Both the position numbers and the translations under genes were made by a program. This document shows positions 32,393-40,700 of a DNA stretch of 59,639 nucleotides, piece by piece. The DNA comes from Streptomyces sp. B93 (lineage in GTDB: Bacteria > Actinomycetota > Actinomycetes > Streptomycetales > Streptomycetaceae). The notes beneath the pieces are model-generated. The model was not told the origin of the DNA. It ran no database searches and saw only the letters and a list, made by a program, of their open reading frames with translations. Positions within the stretch are counted from its first letter, which is position 1. Each line of letters opens with the position of its first letter. The DNA is taken from positions 1 through 59,639 of the forward strand of contig NZ_JAGPXL010000042.1 in NCBI RefSeq assembly GCF_018070565.1, read 5' to 3'.

Positions 32393-34110
32393 GGGGACCT
32401 CCGGACGGCGCCCCCGACCCGCCCTCCGGCCGGACCGGCGCCGGTGCGGCCGTCTGGGCCTGGAGGCGGACCGGTACGGGACACACCGCCACCCGCTACC
32501 CGCGCACCCTCACCCGCTGCCCGCGCAGCCCCGCCCCCCGCCCGCACGCCATCGCCCCCTGCCCACGCACCCTCACCCGCTGCCCGTCCACCATCGCCCC
32601 CTGCCCACGCACCCTCACCCGCTGCCCGTCCACCATCGCCTCCTGCCCGCGCAGCCCCGCCCCCCGCCCGCGCGCCATCGCCCTCTGCCCGCGCACCCCC
32701 ACCCGTTGCCCGTCCACCATCCCCCGCTGCCCACGCAGCCCCGCCCCCCGCCCCCACGCCAACCCCCGCTACCCGCGCACCCCCACCACCTGCCCATCCG
32801 CCATCGCCCCCTGCCCGCACGGCCCCGCCCCCCGCCCGCGACTCGTCGGCGCCTGCCACCGCCTCGTCGGCCGTCACCGCCGGGCCCCAGCCCGACCGCC
32901 GTACCACCCGCGCCAGCGCCGCCACCATCCGTGGATCGAACTGCGCGCCCGCGCACCGCTCCAGCTCCCCGAGCGCCACCGGGACGGGCCGCGCCCTGCG
33001 GTAGGCGCGCGTGGACGTCATCGCGTCGAAGGCGTCGGCGACGGCCACCACCCGGGCGGACTCGGGGATCTGCGTCCCGGTCAGCCCGTACGGGTACCCG
33101 CTGCCGTCGAGCCGCTCGTGGTGGTGCAGCACGGCCGCCCGGGCCTCCCCGAGGAAGGCGATGCCCCGGACCATCTCGTGGCCGTACTCGGGGTGCAGTT
33201 CGATCACCCGCCGTTCCTCGGGGGTCAGCGGCCCGTCCTTGCGCAGCAGCCGGGTGGGCACGCCCAGCTTCCCGACGTCGTGCAGGATCCCGGCGAGCCG
33301 GAGCGTCTCGACGCGCTCATCGTCCATGCCCAGCTCACGGGCGATCATCATGGAGGCCTGGCCGACGCGTTCGCCGTGCCCGCGGGTGTAGCCGTCCTTG
33401 ATGTCGACGGCCTGGACCAGCGCCCGGATCGTCGCCCGGTGGGCGGCACGCTCCCGGTGGTACTGGGCGTACACCCACCACGAGACCCACATCGGCAGCA
33501 GCACCAGCAGCGCGGCCACGGGCCCGTAGGGGCTGCGCCAGAGGACGGCCATCATCAGCCCGGCGAGCCCGTGCACGGCGACCGCCGCCAGCGACCGCGG
33601 GAACAGCCCCCGCCAGGCGCGCTGCACCGGCACGCGCACGGCCAGCGCCAGGATGCCCCCGTCGAGCCCGGCGAGCACCAGGCAGAAGACCAGCACCGCC
33701 GCACCCGTGGGCAGCAGCGCGTAGGGGAAGTCGGGCGCCACGACCGCGTCCCGCCCGCCGAGCGCCCAGTGCGTCCGGGCGGCGGCCCACACGGCGAGCG
33801 CCAGCTGGGCGGCCCGCCAGATCCGCCGGGGCGCGGCGGGCCGCTGCTCGACATGGGACAGCAGCGCCCCCGGCACCGCGACGAGGGCAGCGGCGGGCGG
33901 GGGCAGCAGGAAGGCCCCGGCGAGGAGCACGGGGTAGCAGGTCCCGGCGACGCGCCACCGGGTGACCAGCTCACCGCCCGTGTACAGCAGGGCGAGCAGC
34001 GCGACCGCCCACCAGGGGGTGTGTACGGCGGGCAGTGGGCGCAGACAGAGCAGGGCGCCGAGGGCGACAGAGGCGACGTACACGCGTGCGCGCGCCGGTA
34101 ACGCCTCCAT
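32389..34110 (-). CDS. membrane HD-GYP phosphodiesterase with repetitive Gly/Ala tail
   Basis: 573 residues: membrane segments to about residue 210, then a full HD-GYP domain (about 220-390) with GILHDVGKLGVP, HPEYGHEMV, HHHERLDGSGYPYGL and ADAFDAMTSTRAYR. It should hydrolyse cyclic di-GMP. The final 150 residues are low-complexity Gly/Ala/Arg repeats (units such as AGEGAWAGGDGGRA) encoded by imperfect 42-bp DNA repeats. ATG 34110 (MEALPARAR) has GGGGAAGGGG upstream; the frame is open to 34209. It is coupled to the next HD gene. Confidence 0.85.
   Translation of the reverse strand: MEALPARARVYVASVALGALLCLRPLPAVHTPWWAVALLALLYTGGELVTRWRVAGTCYPVLLAGAFLLPPPAAALVAVPGALLSHVEQRPAAPRRIWRAAQLALAVWAAARTHWALGGRDAVVAPDFPYALLPTGAAVLVFCLVLAGLDGGILALAVRVPVQRAWRGLFPRSLAAVAVHGLAGLMMAVLWRSPYGPVAALLVLLPMWVSWWVYAQYHRERAAHRATIRALVQAVDIKDGYTRGHGERVGQASMMIARELGMDDERVETLRLAGILHDVGKLGVPTRLLRKDGPLTPEERRVIELHPEYGHEMVRGIAFLGEARAAVLHHHERLDGSGYPYGLTGTQIPESARVVAVADAFDAMTSTRAYRRARPVPVALGELERCAGAQFDPRMVAALARVVRRSGWGPAVTADEAVAGADESRAGGGAVRAGGDGGWAGGGGARVAGVGVGAGGGAAWAAGDGGRATGGGARAEGDGARAGGGAARAGGDGGRAAGEGAWAGGDGGRAAGEGAWAGGDGVRAGGGAARAAGEGARVAGGGVSRTGPPPGPDGRTGAGPAGGRVGGAVRRSP
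32500..32840 (-). repeat. 42-bp-class imperfect tandem repeats inside the HD-GYP gene
   Basis: Units such as CCACGCACCCTCACCCGCTG with CCATCGCCCCCTGCCCACGC recur six or more times with small changes. They are in frame and encode the Gly/Ala-rich tail. Such arrays change length easily by slippage or recombination, so the tail is probably variable between strains. Confidence 0.8.
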
Positions 34111-34231
34111 GGGTGCCGCCCCTTCCCCACCGCCGGGCCGTCGGTTCCAGGCTCGGAGCCTAGGCGGGGACAGGGGTGACCCGAGGCGGGTTGGGCCTCG
34201 GGTTAGCACCTTCGGGTGATACGGGGGGCGG

Positions 34232-34543
34232 TCAGGACTCCTGTGCCGTGGCCGGGCCGGCGGCCACGTCGTGTTCGGGCACGGTCTGTCCGGAGCGGAT
34301 CAGATCCAGTCGTCCCATGACCTTGGCGCGCAGGTCGGTGGGTACGTCGTCATGCCCGCAACACCGCTTGACCAGCTTCTTCACGGCCTCTTCGAGTCCG
34401 TACTTCTCGAGACAGGGCGAGCACTCCCTGAAGTGCTGCTTGAACTTGTCACGATCGGCGTCCGGCATCTCGCTGTCGAGGAACTCGTACAGATGATCGA
34501 GTACCTCACTGCAATCCGTCTCGTGCGGCTCTCCGCAGCTCAT
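34232..34543 (-). CDS. rsrA: zinc-binding anti-sigma factor RsrA
   Basis: 103-residue ZAS-family anti-sigma factor that holds SigR until disulfide stress oxidises it and releases zinc. The diagnostic HFRECSPC (HxxxCxxC) motif is at about residues 37-44. C3, C11 and the pair C61-C62 add the remaining thiols; C11 is the known disulfide partner. Its ATG overlaps the sigR stop (ATGA), so stoichiometry is fixed by coupling. Confidence 0.97.
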
Positions 34544-35226
34544 GAGCCCGAGCCTTTCGCTTCGTTCGACTCTCCGGCACCGGCCGGGACCAGACCCCGC
34601 TCGCGGGCGTAGTCCTCGAGCATGCCGCGCAGCTGTCGGCGGCCACGGTGCAGCCGGGACATCACCGTACCGATGGGTGTCCCCATGATGTCCGCGATCT
34701 CCTTGTAGGCAAAGCCCTCTACGTCGGCGAGATAGACCGCGATGCGGAATTCCTCGGGGATCGCCTGCAAGGCCTCCTTCACGTCCGAGTCGGGCAGGTG
34801 GTCGAGCGCCTGCGACTCGGCGGAGCGCAGACCGGTCGACATGTGCGACTCGGCGCGCGCGAGCTGCCAGTCCTCGATCTCCTCGGCCGCGCTGCGCTGC
34901 GGTTCACGCTGCTTCTTGCGGTACGAGTTGATGAAGGTGTTGGTGAGGATCCGGTACAGCCACGCCTTCAGATTGGTGCCCTCGCGGAACTGGTGGAAGG
35001 ACGCGTACGCCTTGGCGTACGTCTCCTGCACCAGGTCCTCGGCATCGGCCGGATTGCGCGTCATGCGCAGCGCGGCCGAGTACATCTGGTCGAGGAATTC
35101 GAGCGCGTCCCGCTCGAAGCGCGCACTGCGCTCCGCGGTCGACTCCGCGCCCGTGCCGCCCAGGCCCTCGGGCTGCTCCGCCTGGCCGTTGTCGGTCCCT
35201 GCGTCGGTACCGGGAACCGGACCCAC
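34540..35226 (-). CDS. sigR: thiol-stress ECF sigma factor SigR
   Basis: 228-residue ECF sigma factor directing thioredoxin, mycothiol and proteolysis genes during disulfide stress. Region 2 shows [19 protein letters not shown] and region 4 ends in [22 protein letters not shown] 35226 ([10 protein letters not shown]), with GGAGGAG adjacent, gives the normal form. A second in-frame start, ATG 35391, adds exactly 55 residues and matches the known unstable longer isoform made from the stress-induced promoter in S. coelicolor. The promoter is at 35433-35459. Confidence 0.96.
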
Positions 35227-35432
35227 CTCCTCCAGTGTCCGGGCGGAACCGAGACCGGTCCCACCAGAATCGGAGGATAGACGACGATCCGGTCCGCCCG
35301 CCGCTCGAACAGGAGCGGTCTTGGCCGCGTGCAGCACTGTCCAGTCCAGTTCAGTGCGGCTGTCGCGGTCCGGGCAGATGGTCGAACCCATGCGGCGGAC
35401 TTCCTCTCCTACGAACTGTGTCTGCCCGCCAC

Positions 35433-35459
35433 AACACGGACACGGCCCACGGCATTCCC
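35433..35459 (-). promoter_or_regulatory. SigR-dependent autoregulatory promoter (sigRp2)
   Basis: On the minus strand GGGAAT, exactly 18 bases, then GTT: a perfect fit to the SigR consensus GGGAAT-N18-GTT. Transcription from about 35425 would include the upstream ATG 35391 and so the long SigR form. Confidence 0.9.
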
Positions 35460-35465
35460 GAACCT

Positions 35466-36110
35466 TTACCCGAGTGACCCCGTCCACGCGAGGACACCGT
35501 CGGTGACGATCCGCACCGCCTCCTCCTGACCGATGTCCGCCCGCTTGGGCACGGCCAGCCCGTGATCCCCGTACGGCACCTCGACCAGCTCGTAATCGCC
35601 CTCGGGGAACTCCTCCGGCCGCCCGAAGGGGTCGTTGCCGCCCTGGACCACGAGGGTGGGGACCCCGGCGCCGAGCAGTTCACCGGCGCGGGACCGCTCC
35701 GGCCTGCCCGGCGGGTGCAGCGGGAAGCTCAGCGCGAGCACGGCGTGCGCGCCCAGCTCGGTGGCGGTGCGGCAGGCGACCCGCGCCCCGGCGCTGCGCC
35801 CGCCGGAGATCACCGGCAGGCCCGGCTTCGCGACCGCGGGCCAGATCCCGCGCCAGCCGGTGTCCAGGGTCTTCGGCGCGGGCGCGACCTTCTTCCCGGC
35901 GACCCGCCAGGGCTGCTCCACGAGGGCGACGCTCACCCCGTGCTCCGGGAGGACGGCGGCCAGCGCCTTCAGGTCGCGGGCCTCGATGCCGCCGCCCGCG
36001 CCATGGCTCACCGCCAGGACCAGCCGTGCCTTCCGCGCCCGGTGCCAGGTGACGCGGGCCTCCCCCGCGTCGGTGCTGATGATCTCGGTACTGGTGGTCT
36101 CGCTCGTCAC
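35466..36110 (-). CDS. alpha/beta hydrolase (dienelactone hydrolase/KANL3-Tex30-like)
   Basis: 214-residue single-domain hydrolase. The nucleophile elbow is [11 protein letters not shown], with Ser in [14 protein letters not shown] forms the oxyanion loop. An Asp region follows the [17 protein letters not shown] strand and a His lies in YGDHGLAVP. Substrate is unknown. GTG 36110 begins one base after the HMCES stop, so the two are probably co-transcribed. The SigR promoter starts inside its final codons. Confidence 0.82.
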
Positions 36111-36111
36111 G

Positions 36112-36927
36112 CTAGAAGAGTGTGCCCTCTTCCGGTGCCGCCAGCTCCTTCAGCAGCTCCGGTCCGTTGTTGCGGACGTTGCTGACGTCGGTGGGGACGG
36201 GGTAGGCGCGCATCAGCCCGGCGGGCGGCGGCGCGAGCAGTTCCCGCAGGCCCTCGGGGTCGGTGCGGGCCGGGTCGAGCCAGGCGTCCCAGCGGTCCGG
36301 GGTGAGCATCAGCGGCATCCGGGGGTGGATGTCGGCGAGGGCGCGCGGCCCGTCGGCGGGGGCGACGGCGAGCGGGCTGGTCTCCGCCTCGGTGGTGATC
36401 ACCGAGCAGGTCGCCCACCAGGCCCGCGGGTGGTCGTCGGGCAGCGTCCGGTCCCGCCAGAACTCGTACAGCCCGGCCATCGCGAACACCGAACCGTCGG
36501 CCGGGAGCACGAAGTACGGCTGCTTGCGGGGCCGCTTCTTCTTGCCCTCGACCTCGAGGTCCCGCTCCTGCTTGCCGGTGACCCACTCGAAGTAGCCGTC
36601 GGCGGGCAGGATGCAGCGCCGGGTGGTGAAGGCCCGGCGGTACGACGGCTTCTCGTGCACCGTCTCGGCGCGCGCGTTGATCATCCGGGCGGCGCCCTCG
36701 GGCGTCTTGGCCCAGGACGGGACCAGACCCCACTTCAGCTTCCGCAGCTGCCGAACCGGGCGCGGGCTGTCCGCGTCCTTCAAGGGGCGGTCCAGTACGG
36801 CGTAGACGTCCTTGGTCGGAGCCACGTTGTAGTCGGGCGCCAGGGTCTCCTCGGGGTCCCACTTCTCGATCTCAAAGATTCCTGCGAGATCCTCTGGGCT
36901 ACGACTCGATGCATACCGTCCGCACAT
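36112..36927 (-). CDS. SOS response-associated peptidase, HMCES/YedK family
   Basis: Forms a covalent thiazolidine cross-link to abasic sites in single-stranded DNA through Cys2. The start is ATG 36927 so that the product begins MCGRYASS, placing the catalytic Cys at position 2; a GTG at 36936 would bury it. YNVAPT, CILPADGYFEWV with the conserved Glu, and HPRMPLML with the conserved His complete the active site. At 271 residues it is normal. It is divergent from the M50 gene. Confidence 0.93.
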   Translation of the reverse strand: MCGRYASSRSPEDLAGIFEIEKWDPEETLAPDYNVAPTKDVYAVLDRPLKDADSPRPVRQLRKLKWGLVPSWAKTPEGAARMINARAETVHEKPSYRRAFTTRRCILPADGYFEWVTGKQERDLEVEGKKKRPRKQPYFVLPADGSVFAMAGLYEFWRDRTLPDDHPRAWWATCSVITTEAETSPLAVAPADGPRALADIHPRMPLMLTPDRWDAWLDPARTDPEGLRELLAPPPAGLMRAYPVPTDVSNVRNNGPELLKELAAPEEGTLF

Positions 36928-36977
36928 ACGTGCCACACTGCCAGACTCCGCCCGACCAGAGGGAGCGCCCCGGACAC

Positions 36978-37691
36978 ATGAACAGCACGACAGCCACCTC
37001 TCTCTGGGACGAACTGACCGGCATCCAGCCCGACCCCGACCTGTGGGTGGTGATCGCCACGCTGGCCGCGGCGCTCGCCGTGATCGTCCCGCACGGGGTG
37101 TGGCGCGTCTCGCGCAATGCCATCACCATCGCCCACGAGGGCGGCCACGGCCTGGTCGCCCTGCTCACGGGCCGCACCCTGACCGGCATACGGCTGCACT
37201 CCGACACCAGCGGCCTCACCCTCAGCCGGGGCAAGCCGTACGGCCTCGGCATGATCCTCACGGCCGCCTCCGGCTACACCGCGCCGCCGCTGCTCGGCCT
37301 GGGCGGGGCCGCGCTGCTCGGCGCGGGGAGGATCACGCTGCTGCTGTGGCTGGCCACGGCGCTGCTGCTGGCGATGCTGGTGATGATCCGCAACGCCTAC
37401 GGCGCGCTCACCGTGGTCGTCACCGGCGGCACGTTCCTGCTGGTGTCCTGGCTGACCGGGCCGCAGGTGCAGGCCGCGTTCGCGTACGCGGTGGTGTGGT
37501 TCCTGCTGCTCGGCGGGGTCCGCCCGGCCTTCGAGCTCCAGGCCAAGCGCCGCCGCGGGGGCGCGGGCGACTCGGACGCGGACCAGCTGTCCCGTCTCAC
37601 CCACACGCCCGCGGGTCTGTGGCTGTTCCTGTTCCACGCGGTGTCGCTGTGCTCGCTGATGGGTGGGGGGCGGTGGCTGCTGGGGCTGTGA
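36978..37691 (+). CDS. M50B-type membrane metallopeptidase-like protein
   Basis: 237-residue integral membrane protein with about six helices. HEGGH (about residue 54) in TIAHEGGHGLVALLTG is a zinc-binding HExxH-type motif of the M50B group. This family is common in actinobacteria and unstudied; it might act in intramembrane proteolysis. ATG 36978 follows GAGGGAGCG; the frame is open to 36909 across the divergent promoter. A strong hairpin follows the stop. Confidence 0.82.
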   Translation: MNSTTATSLWDELTGIQPDPDLWVVIATLAAALAVIVPHGVWRVSRNAITIAHEGGHGLVALLTGRTLTGIRLHSDTSGLTLSRGKPYGLGMILTAASGYTAPPLLGLGGAALLGAGRITLLLWLATALLLAMLVMIRNAYGALTVVVTGGTFLLVSWLTGPQVQAAFAYAVVWFLLLGGVRPAFELQAKRRRGGAGDSDADQLSRLTHTPAGLWLFLFHAVSLCSLMGGGRWLLGL

Positions 37692-37731
37692 GGCACCCGT
37701 GCGAAGCGTGAACGCGGGGCCCCGAAGGGGG

Positions 37732-37764
37732 GCACGGGGCGCCGTGCGTCACGGCGCCCCGTGC
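37732..37764 (+). terminator. perfect 15-bp hairpin after the M50B gene
   Basis: GCACGGGGCGCCGTG, loop CGT, then CACGGCGCCCCGTGC. There is no T-run, which is usual for actinobacteria. It separates the M50B gene from the aroA promoter. Confidence 0.8.
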
Positions 37765-37845
37765 GCGGGTGCGACCAGCCACAACACGCCCGCCGTCGGG
37801 CGGCGGGCACCGTTCCCGGCCGAACCCGGCACGCCGAACCCCCAC

Positions 37846-37858
37846 TAAAGTGGGGCGC
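37846..37858 (+). promoter_or_regulatory. -10 element for leaderless aroA
   Basis: TAAAGT at 37846-37851 then exactly 7 bases to ATG 37859, with no ribosome site. The hexamer lies in a small inverted repeat CCCCAC-TAAA-GTGGGG. Confidence 0.6.
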
Positions 37859-39199
37859 ATGACCGTTCACCCCGCACCCACCGCCCTCTGGCCCGCCCCG
37901 CACGCGAGCGGAGCCGTCGACGCGACGGTCCACGTGCCCGGGTCCAAGTCGGTCACCAACCGGGCCCTGGTGCTGGCCGCCCTGGCCTCCGAGCCCGGCT
38001 GGCTGCGCCGCCCGCTGCGCTCCCGTGACACCCTGCTGATGGCGGGCGCCCTGCGGGCCATGGGCGTCGGCATCGAGGAGACGGTGTCCTCCGCCTCCTC
38101 CGTCTCGGGCGAGCGCGTCACCGGCGAGGCCTGGCGGGTGCTCCCCACCGATCTGCACGGCCCGGCCACGGTCGACGTCGGCAACGCGGGCACGGTGATG
38201 CGCTTCCTGCCGCCGGTCGCCGCGCTGGCCGACGGCCCCGTCCGCTTCGACGGCGACCCGAGGTCGTACGAGCGCCCGCTGAACGGTGTGATCGACGCGC
38301 TGCGCGTGCTCGGCGCCCGCATCGACGACGACGGCCGCGGCACGCTGCCGCTGACGGTGCACGGGGCGGGCGCGCTGGACGGCGGCCCGGTGGAGATCGA
38401 CGCCTCGTCGTCCTCGCAGTTCGTGTCGGCGCTGCTGCTCTCCGGCCCGCGCTTCAACCAGGGCGTGGAGGTCCGCCACATCGGCTCCACGCTCCCCTCC
38501 ATGCCGCACATCCGGATGACGGTCGACATGCTGCGCGCGGTCGGCGCCCAGGTGGACACCCCCGAGTCCGGGGGCGAGCCCAACGTCTGGCGGGTCACCC
38601 CGGGCGCGCTGCTCGGCCGTGACCTGACCATCGAGCCGGACCTGTCCAACGCACAGCCGTTCCTCGCCGCCGCCCTGGTGACCGGCGGCAAGGTCCTCAT
38701 CCCGGACTGGCCCGCGCGCACCACCCAGCCCGGCGACCGGCTCCGCGAGATCTTCACCGAAATGGGCGGTTCCTGTGAACTGACCGACTACGGCCTGGAG
38801 TTCACCGGATCGGGTGCCGTCCACGGCATCGACGTCGACCTCGGCGACGTCGGCGAACTGACGCCCGGCATCGCCGCCGTCGCCGCCCTCGCCGACTCCC
38901 CGTCCACCCTGCGCGGGGTGGCCCACCTCCGGCTGCACGAGACGGACCGCCTGGCGGCCCTCACCAAGGAGATCAACGAACTCGGCGGCGACGTCACCGA
39001 GACCGCCGACGGTCTGCACATCCGCCCACGCCCCCTGCACGGCGGCGTCTTCCACACCTACGAGGACCACCGCATGGCGACCGCCGGCGCGATCATCGGC
39101 CTGGCGGTGGAGGGCGTACGGATCGAGAACGTGGCGACCACCGCCAAGACACTGCCCGACTTCCCCGACCTGTGGACCGGGATGCTCGGGGCGGCGTAG
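37859..39199 (+). CDS. aroA: 3-phosphoshikimate 1-carboxyvinyltransferase (EPSP synthase)
   Basis: Sixth step of the shikimate pathway: transfers the enolpyruvyl group of PEP to shikimate-3-phosphate. 446 residues. Motifs are VPGSKSVTNRALVLA near the start, GNAGTVMRFLPPVAAL, LRLHETDRLAAL and YEDHRMATAGAI with catalytic residues. ATG 37859 is chosen on the leaderless promoter; the frame is open to 37769. It lies 16 bases before rsgA in a two-gene operon. Confidence 0.96.
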   Translation: MTVHPAPTALWPAPHASGAVDATVHVPGSKSVTNRALVLAALASEPGWLRRPLRSRDTLLMAGALRAMGVGIEETVSSASSVSGERVTGEAWRVLPTDLHGPATVDVGNAGTVMRFLPPVAALADGPVRFDGDPRSYERPLNGVIDALRVLGARIDDDGRGTLPLTVHGAGALDGGPVEIDASSSSQFVSALLLSGPRFNQGVEVRHIGSTLPSMPHIRMTVDMLRAVGAQVDTPESGGEPNVWRVTPGALLGRDLTIEPDLSNAQPFLAAALVTGGKVLIPDWPARTTQPGDRLREIFTEMGGSCELTDYGLEFTGSGAVHGIDVDLGDVGELTPGIAAVAALADSPSTLRGVAHLRLHETDRLAALTKEINELGGDVTETADGLHIRPRPLHGGVFHTYEDHRMATAGAIIGLAVEGVRIENVATTAKTLPDFPDLWTGMLGAA

Positions 39200-39215
39200 G
39201 ACGCGGGGACCAGTC

Positions 39216-40226
39216 ATGCGCCGCTACGGCAAGCACACCGACGAGGACGACATCCGCAGCCGCCCCGGCCGCAGGAACACCCGTCCGCGGACGAACATCC
39301 GCCCGAAGCACGAGGACGCCGCCGAGGGCATGGTCCTCACCGTCGACCGGGGCCGTCTGACCTGCCTCGTCGAGGACCGGGTCGTCCTCGCCATGAAGGC
39401 CCGCGAACTGGGCCGCAAGGCCGCCGTGGTGGGCGACCGGGTCGCCCTGGTCGGTGATCTGTCGGGCAAGAAGGACACCCTGGCCCGTATCGTCCGCATC
39501 GCCGACCGCAGCTCGGTGCTGCGCCGCACCGCGGACGACGACGACCCCTACGAGCGGGTGGTCGTCGCCAACGCCGACCAGCTCGCCATCGTGACCGCCC
39601 TCGCCGACCCGGAGCCCCGCCCCCGCCTGATCGACCGCTGCCTGGTCGCGGCGTACGACGGCGGCCTGTCGCCCCTGCTGGTGCTGACCAAGTCGGACCT
39701 GGCCCCGCCCGACACACTCCTGGAGCTGTACGGCGACCTCGACATCCCCTACGTCGTCACCAGCCGCGAGGAGCTGGAGAACGGCGGCGCGGCCGAGCGG
39801 GTGCACGCCGAGCTGGACGGCAAGGTCACGGCGTTCGTCGGCCACTCCGGCGTCGGCAAGACGACCCTGGTCAACGCGCTGGTCCCGGAGGAGCGCCGCC
39901 GTTCGACCGGGCATGTCAACGCGGTGACCGGCCGCGGGCGTCACACCACCACCTCCGCGCTCGCGCTCCCGCTCAGCGACTCGGCGGGCTGGGTGATCGA
40001 CACCCCGGGCGTACGGTCGTTCGGCCTGGCGCACATCGACCCGTCCCGGGTGATCCACGCCTTCCCCGACCTGGAGCCGGGCACCGAGGGCTGCCCTCGC
40101 GCGTGCAGCCACGACGAGCCGGACTGCGCGCTGGACGACTGGGTCGCCGAGGGCCACGCCGACCCGGCCCGCCTGTACTCGCTGCGGCGGCTGCTGTCGG
40201 CGCGGGAGGCGAAGGAGGGCGACTGA
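39216..40226 (+). CDS. rsgA: ribosome small-subunit-dependent GTPase RsgA
   Basis: Circularly permuted GTPase that checks late 30S maturation. 336 residues: N-terminal OB fold, then G motifs in permuted order, G4 TKSD (about residue 150), G1 GHSGVGKT (about 209) and G3 DTPG (about 265). The C-terminal zinc knuckle is GCPRACSHDEPDC. The N-terminal 30 residues are basic and low complexity. It is the downstream gene of the aroA operon. Confidence 0.95.
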   Translation: MRRYGKHTDEDDIRSRPGRRNTRPRTNIRPKHEDAAEGMVLTVDRGRLTCLVEDRVVLAMKARELGRKAAVVGDRVALVGDLSGKKDTLARIVRIADRSSVLRRTADDDDPYERVVVANADQLAIVTALADPEPRPRLIDRCLVAAYDGGLSPLLVLTKSDLAPPDTLLELYGDLDIPYVVTSREELENGGAAERVHAELDGKVTAFVGHSGVGKTTLVNALVPEERRRSTGHVNAVTGRGRHTTTSALALPLSDSAGWVIDTPGVRSFGLAHIDPSRVIHAFPDLEPGTEGCPRACSHDEPDCALDDWVAEGHADPARLYSLRRLLSAREAKEGD

Positions 40227-40304
40227 CTTCCGCGGTGTTTGTCGGCGGGCGGGGCAGGTAAGGGCATAATCGCAAAGCCGAAACCAAGCCGAGTCAAGAA
40301 CTGG

Positions 40305-40344
40305 CAAGCAGTCAGAAGTCGAGCGGGCTCAAGTCAAGCAGTCA
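40305..40344 (+). repeat. direct repeat in the leader of the SMR gene
   Basis: CAAGCAGTCA occurs at 40305-40314 and 40335-40344, exactly 30 bases apart, with further GTCAAG copies around. A CATAAT -10-like hexamer lies at 40265-40270, so both repeats would be in a roughly 100-base leader or operator just before the exporter gene. Two sites three helical turns apart suit a dimeric regulator such as the convergent TetR protein. Confidence 0.4.
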
Positions 40345-40376
40345 CATGACATGTGGACGTACGGGGAGGACAAGCC

Positions 40377-40700
40377 ATGGCGTGGCTGCTGGTCATCGTG
40401 GCCGGGTTGCTCGAAACCGGTTTCGCCGTCTGTCTGAAGCTGTCGCACGGCTTCACCCGGCTCTGGCCGACGATCGCGTTCGCCGCCTTCGCCCTGGGCA
40501 GCTTCGGCCTCCTCACCCTCTCCCTGAGGAAGCTCGACGTGGGCCCGGCGTACGCGGTGTGGACTGGCATCGGCGCGGCGGGCACGGCGATCTACGGGAT
40601 GGTCTTCCTCGGTGACATCGTCTCCACGCTGAAGATCGTCTCGATCAGCCTGGTCATCATCGGGGTCATCGGCTTGCAGTTGTCCGGCTCGGCGCACTGA
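40377..40700 (+). CDS. SMR-family exporter, Gdx/SugE type
   Basis: 107-residue, four-helix small multidrug resistance protein. The essential Glu is in VAGLLETGFAVCLK, and GIGAAGTAIYGMVFLGD is typical of the guanidinium-exporting Gdx (SugE) branch rather than EmrE. ATG 40377 has GGGGAGGA upstream. No guanidine riboswitch is evident in the leader. It is convergent with the TetR gene and overlaps it by 35 bases. Confidence 0.9.
   Translation: MAWLLVIVAGLLETGFAVCLKLSHGFTRLWPTIAFAAFALGSFGLLTLSLRKLDVGPAYAVWTGIGAAGTAIYGMVFLGDIVSTLKIVSISLVIIGVIGLQLSGSAH

Noticed and set aside
40227..40376. Guanidine (ykkC or mini-ykkC) riboswitch before the SMR gene
   Set aside because: No paired hairpins with ACGR loops or ykkC core motifs could be found in the leader.
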